Assembly: GCA_041392165.1 (NCBI GenBank)
Contig: JAWKMN010000001.1
Coordinates: 496,001-560,000 of the forward strand
From: Arenibacter sp041392165
Lineage (GTDB): Bacteria > Bacteroidota > Bacteroidia > Flavobacteriales > Flavobacteriaceae
Direction of reading: 5' to 3'
DNA: 64,000 bases
The position numbers were made by a program, and so were the translations under genes. Shown in pieces: positions 62,115 to 64,000 of the stretch; position 1 is the first letter of the stretch; the number at the start of each line of letters is the position of its first letter. The notes under the pieces are model-generated. The model was not told where the DNA came from, did no database searches, and worked only from the letters and a program-made list of their open reading frames with translations.

Positions 62115-62225
62115 ATCCGCTTGCCGCAAAATGGGCCATAGAAAATGTATTGAACTGGATTAAACTATGAACTTGTTTTTAACCAATTTAAAAAGTTTAA
62201 ACGAGTTCTATTAAAAGAATAAATT

Positions 62226-63440
62226 ATGTTAAGCAGGAGAAAATTATTAAAAACCTTATCCAGCGTACCAGTGGTGGGCGGATTGGTTGGTACTGGATTT
62301 TTAACGCCACAATTGCTGGGTGCGGCAGTAACCGAACCGGTGAAACGGAATTTTTTCAAGGAACTTGGCATACGTACATTTATCAATGCCGCAGGGACCT
62401 ATACTTCCATGACCGGTTCCTTGATGTCTGAGGAGGTTACCTCTGCTATTGTTTTTGGAGCCACGGAATATGTGGATTTGGACGAACTTCAGGACAAGGT
62501 TGGTGATAGAATTGCGGAATTGTTACAATGCGAATATGCCACGGTATCTTCAGGGGCATTTGGGGCCATGTCCATTGGGCTTGCAGGGGTCATTTCCGGA
62601 ATGGATTCCAACATAGCCGCCCAACTTCCGGATACTACAGGATTAAAGCACGAGGTAATAATTCAGGAAGGCCATAATATTGGTTATACCCATGCCCTAT
62701 TAAACGTTGGTGCCAAATTGGTGGTGGTAAAAACGGCCAAGGAAATGGAGAAGGCCATTAATAAAAAAACGGCAATGCTCTGGTTTTTAAATGCCAATAC
62801 GGACCAAGGGGATATTAAACATGACGAATTCATCGCCCTTGGAAAAAAGTACAATATTCCAACCTTTATTGATTGTGCCGCAGATGTGCCTCCAGTGGAG
62901 AACCTCTTTAAATTTACCAAAATGGGGTTCGATCTAGTGGCGTTTTCAGGAGGAAAAGGTATTAGGGGGCCACAAAGCGCCGGATTATTGTTGGGTAAAA
63001 GAGATCTGATCAAAGCGGCCAGGATGCACACCCCACCCCGGGGAAGCACTATTGGTAGGGGGATGAAGGTAAACAAGGAAGAAGTTCTGGGGATGTTGGT
63101 AGCTTTGGAAATGTATTTGGCCAAAGATCATGAAAAGGAATGGAAGCTATGGGAAAATCAAATAAAATTGATTAGTGACAGTGCCTTGTCCGTAAAGGGA
63201 GTGCAGACAGAAATACATGTCCCTCCTTATGCCAATCATGTCCCCTCATTACGGATTACATGGGATAGCCATCTGGTAAGGATCAGTTCGGAGGAAGCCA
63301 GGAAGAAGTTAATGGAAGGTCACCCCGCTATAGCTACGGTGGGCGACAAGGAAACTATAGGTATAACCACCTGGATGATGGATCCCGGACAGGAAAGAAC
63401 AGTGGCCAAACGCCTTAAGGAAGTGCTGGAAAATGTATAA
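62226..63440 (+). CDS. Second Tat-exported SelA/DgaE-like PLP enzyme
   Basis: 404 residues. SRRKLLKTLSSVPVVGGLVG is a textbook Tat signal (S-R-R-x-L-L-K). PLP domain: FINAAGTYTSMTGSLM, YATVSSGAFGAMSIGL, PTFIDCAADVPPVE with the PLP Asp, and SGGKGIRGPQSAGLL with Lys244. No extra C-terminal domain, unlike the first copy. Expected reaction is beta-elimination of ammonia or a related conversion of an amino acid or amino sugar acid. The RidA gene that follows in 29 bases supports an enamine/imine product. Confidence 0.88.
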   Translation: MLSRRKLLKTLSSVPVVGGLVGTGFLTPQLLGAAVTEPVKRNFFKELGIRTFINAAGTYTSMTGSLMSEEVTSAIVFGATEYVDLDELQDKVGDRIAELLQCEYATVSSGAFGAMSIGLAGVISGMDSNIAAQLPDTTGLKHEVIIQEGHNIGYTHALLNVGAKLVVVKTAKEMEKAINKKTAMLWFLNANTDQGDIKHDEFIALGKKYNIPTFIDCAADVPPVENLFKFTKMGFDLVAFSGGKGIRGPQSAGLLLGKRDLIKAARMHTPPRGSTIGRGMKVNKEEVLGMLVALEMYLAKDHEKEWKLWENQIKLISDSALSVKGVQTEIHVPPYANHVPSLRITWDSHLVRISSEEARKKLMEGHPAIATVGDKETIGITTWMMDPGQERTVAKRLKEVLENV

Positions 63441-63469
63441 CAAATAAAAATTAGTTTTAAAGCCCGCGT

Positions 63470-64000
63470 ATGAATTTCAAATATTTTTTAGTCCCGGTAA
63501 TGGCCATAATGACCATTTCCTGCGATACAAGTAAGAAAGATGTATCGAATCAGGTAAAAAAAGAAATCCCAATTGTTCCGGCCGATTACGATCCAGAGGA
63601 AAAACTAAAGGAGTTGGACATAAGTTTAATGGAAGCCAGTGCTCCCGTAGCCAATTATGTAAATGCCGTTCGCTCCGGAAATCTAATTTTTCTATCGGGA
63701 AAAGGACCGCTCCAAAGTAACGGGGAAAATATAGAGGGCAAGGTCGGGACAGATTTAACCATAGAAGAGGGTTATGAGGCCGCCCGAATTACGGGGATCA
63801 ATCAATTATCGGTTTTAAAATCGGAATTGGGAAATTTAAATAAGGTAGTCAGGGTAGTCAAGGTCTTGGGGATGGTAAATGCAGGACCTGATTTTCATGA
63901 TCATCCCAAGGTGATCAATGGATATTCAGATTTGATGGTGGCCGTATTTGGAGAAAGGGGCAAACATGCACGGGCTGCCGTGGGTATGGGTACCCTTCCC
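63470..64000 (+). CDS. RidA-family lipoprotein, 3' end missing
   Basis: Starts at ATG 63470 and runs open to the window end (177 codons seen). Signal with lipobox AIMTISC (Cys about residue 18), so it is membrane-anchored rather than free. After a linker the Rid domain begins: SGNLIFLSGKGPLQSNGENIEG, LGNLNKVVRVVKVLGMVNAGPDFHDHPKVINGYSDLMVAVFG and HARAAVGMGTLP with the conserved Arg. It has the longer loop of the chorismate-mutase-like Rid subgroup, unlike the one at 8834. It likely works with the adjacent exported PLP enzyme. Confidence 0.88.
   Translation, partial: MNFKYFLVPVMAIMTISCDTSKKDVSNQVKKEIPIVPADYDPEEKLKELDISLMEASAPVANYVNAVRSGNLIFLSGKGPLQSNGENIEGKVGTDLTIEEGYEAARITGINQLSVLKSELGNLNKVVRVVKVLGMVNAGPDFHDHPKVINGYSDLMVAVFGERGKHARAAVGMGTLP

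Noticed and set aside
1..64000. Transposase, phage, CRISPR-Cas, tRNA or rRNA genes
   Set aside because: Looked for typical motifs and found none; the repeats present carry no transposase.

Overview
The window looks like chromosomal DNA of a marine Flavobacteriaceae bacterium (Bacteroidota), of the Arenibacter/Maribacter/Zobellia kind. The evidence is a SusC/SusD pair with a typical CarboxypepD_reg-like N-terminus, -7 promoter elements of the TAnnTTTG type, many lipoproteins, and short palindromic repeats typical of flavobacterial genomes. The genus is an inference; no rRNA or tRNA was seen.

Layout. 1-565: 5' part of a LytS-type sensor kinase on the minus strand. 1219-11903: plus-strand cluster of a HGSNAT/NagX-like membrane acyltransferase (DUF5009), a beta-propeller sugar dehydrogenase with cytochrome c, an SMP-30 lactonase, an amidohydrolase/deacetylase, a Tat-exported SelA/DgaE-like PLP enzyme, a Tat-exported RidA, an exported RraA-like aldolase, an NTF2-like lipoprotein and a BASS transporter. 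12142-19469: minus-strand operon of an exported unknown alpha-helical protein, a SUMF1-like protein, a glycoside hydrolase, two DapA/NAL-superfamily proteins and a Gfo/Idh dehydrogenase. 20019-21469: rhodanese and a DUF3365 haem protein. 21770-29499: TetR regulator plus a TolC/HlyD/2xABC-ATPase/2xABC-permease exporter (YbhGFSR type) and a LOG-family protein. 29724-36327: TolC/RND efflux operon with two small genes. 36455-41599 (minus): SusD and SusC. 42056-51674 (plus): a sugar-type catabolic operon (SSS symporter, two tiny membrane proteins, GH2 exo-glucosaminidase-like enzyme, sialidase-like lipoprotein, DegT aminotransferase, glycerophosphodiesterase, Gfo/Idh, HAD). 51925-57928: a 'planctomycete-type' cytochrome module (DUF1549/DUF1553, DUF1501, DUF2231-cytochrome-LRR). 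58254-60100: a luciferase-like oxidoreductase and a CBM9-like protein. 60861-64000: a second amidohydrolase / SelA-like / RidA module, cut by the window end.

Main idea. In 2412-11903 nearly every soluble enzyme carries an export signal, and their order fits a periplasmic, phosphorylation-free breakdown of an (N-acyl) amino sugar: oxidation to the lactone, lactone opening, deacylation, PLP-dependent ammonia elimination to a 2-keto-3-deoxy acid with RidA clearing the enamine/imine, aldol cleavage by the RraA homologue, and uptake of the keto acid by the BASS carrier. This parallels the cytoplasmic dga (D-glucosaminate) pathway but with exported parts. The same three-gene core (amidohydrolase, SelA-like, Rid) recurs at 60861-64000. 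This is inference from family and order, not shown directly.

Two apparent single-base indels in A-runs (a dehydrogenase signal peptide near 2490 and the TetR C-terminus near 22296) are either real lesions or sequencing errors. Several dispersed repeats are present, including a long and a short form of the same element at 6911-7130 and 21609-21671.
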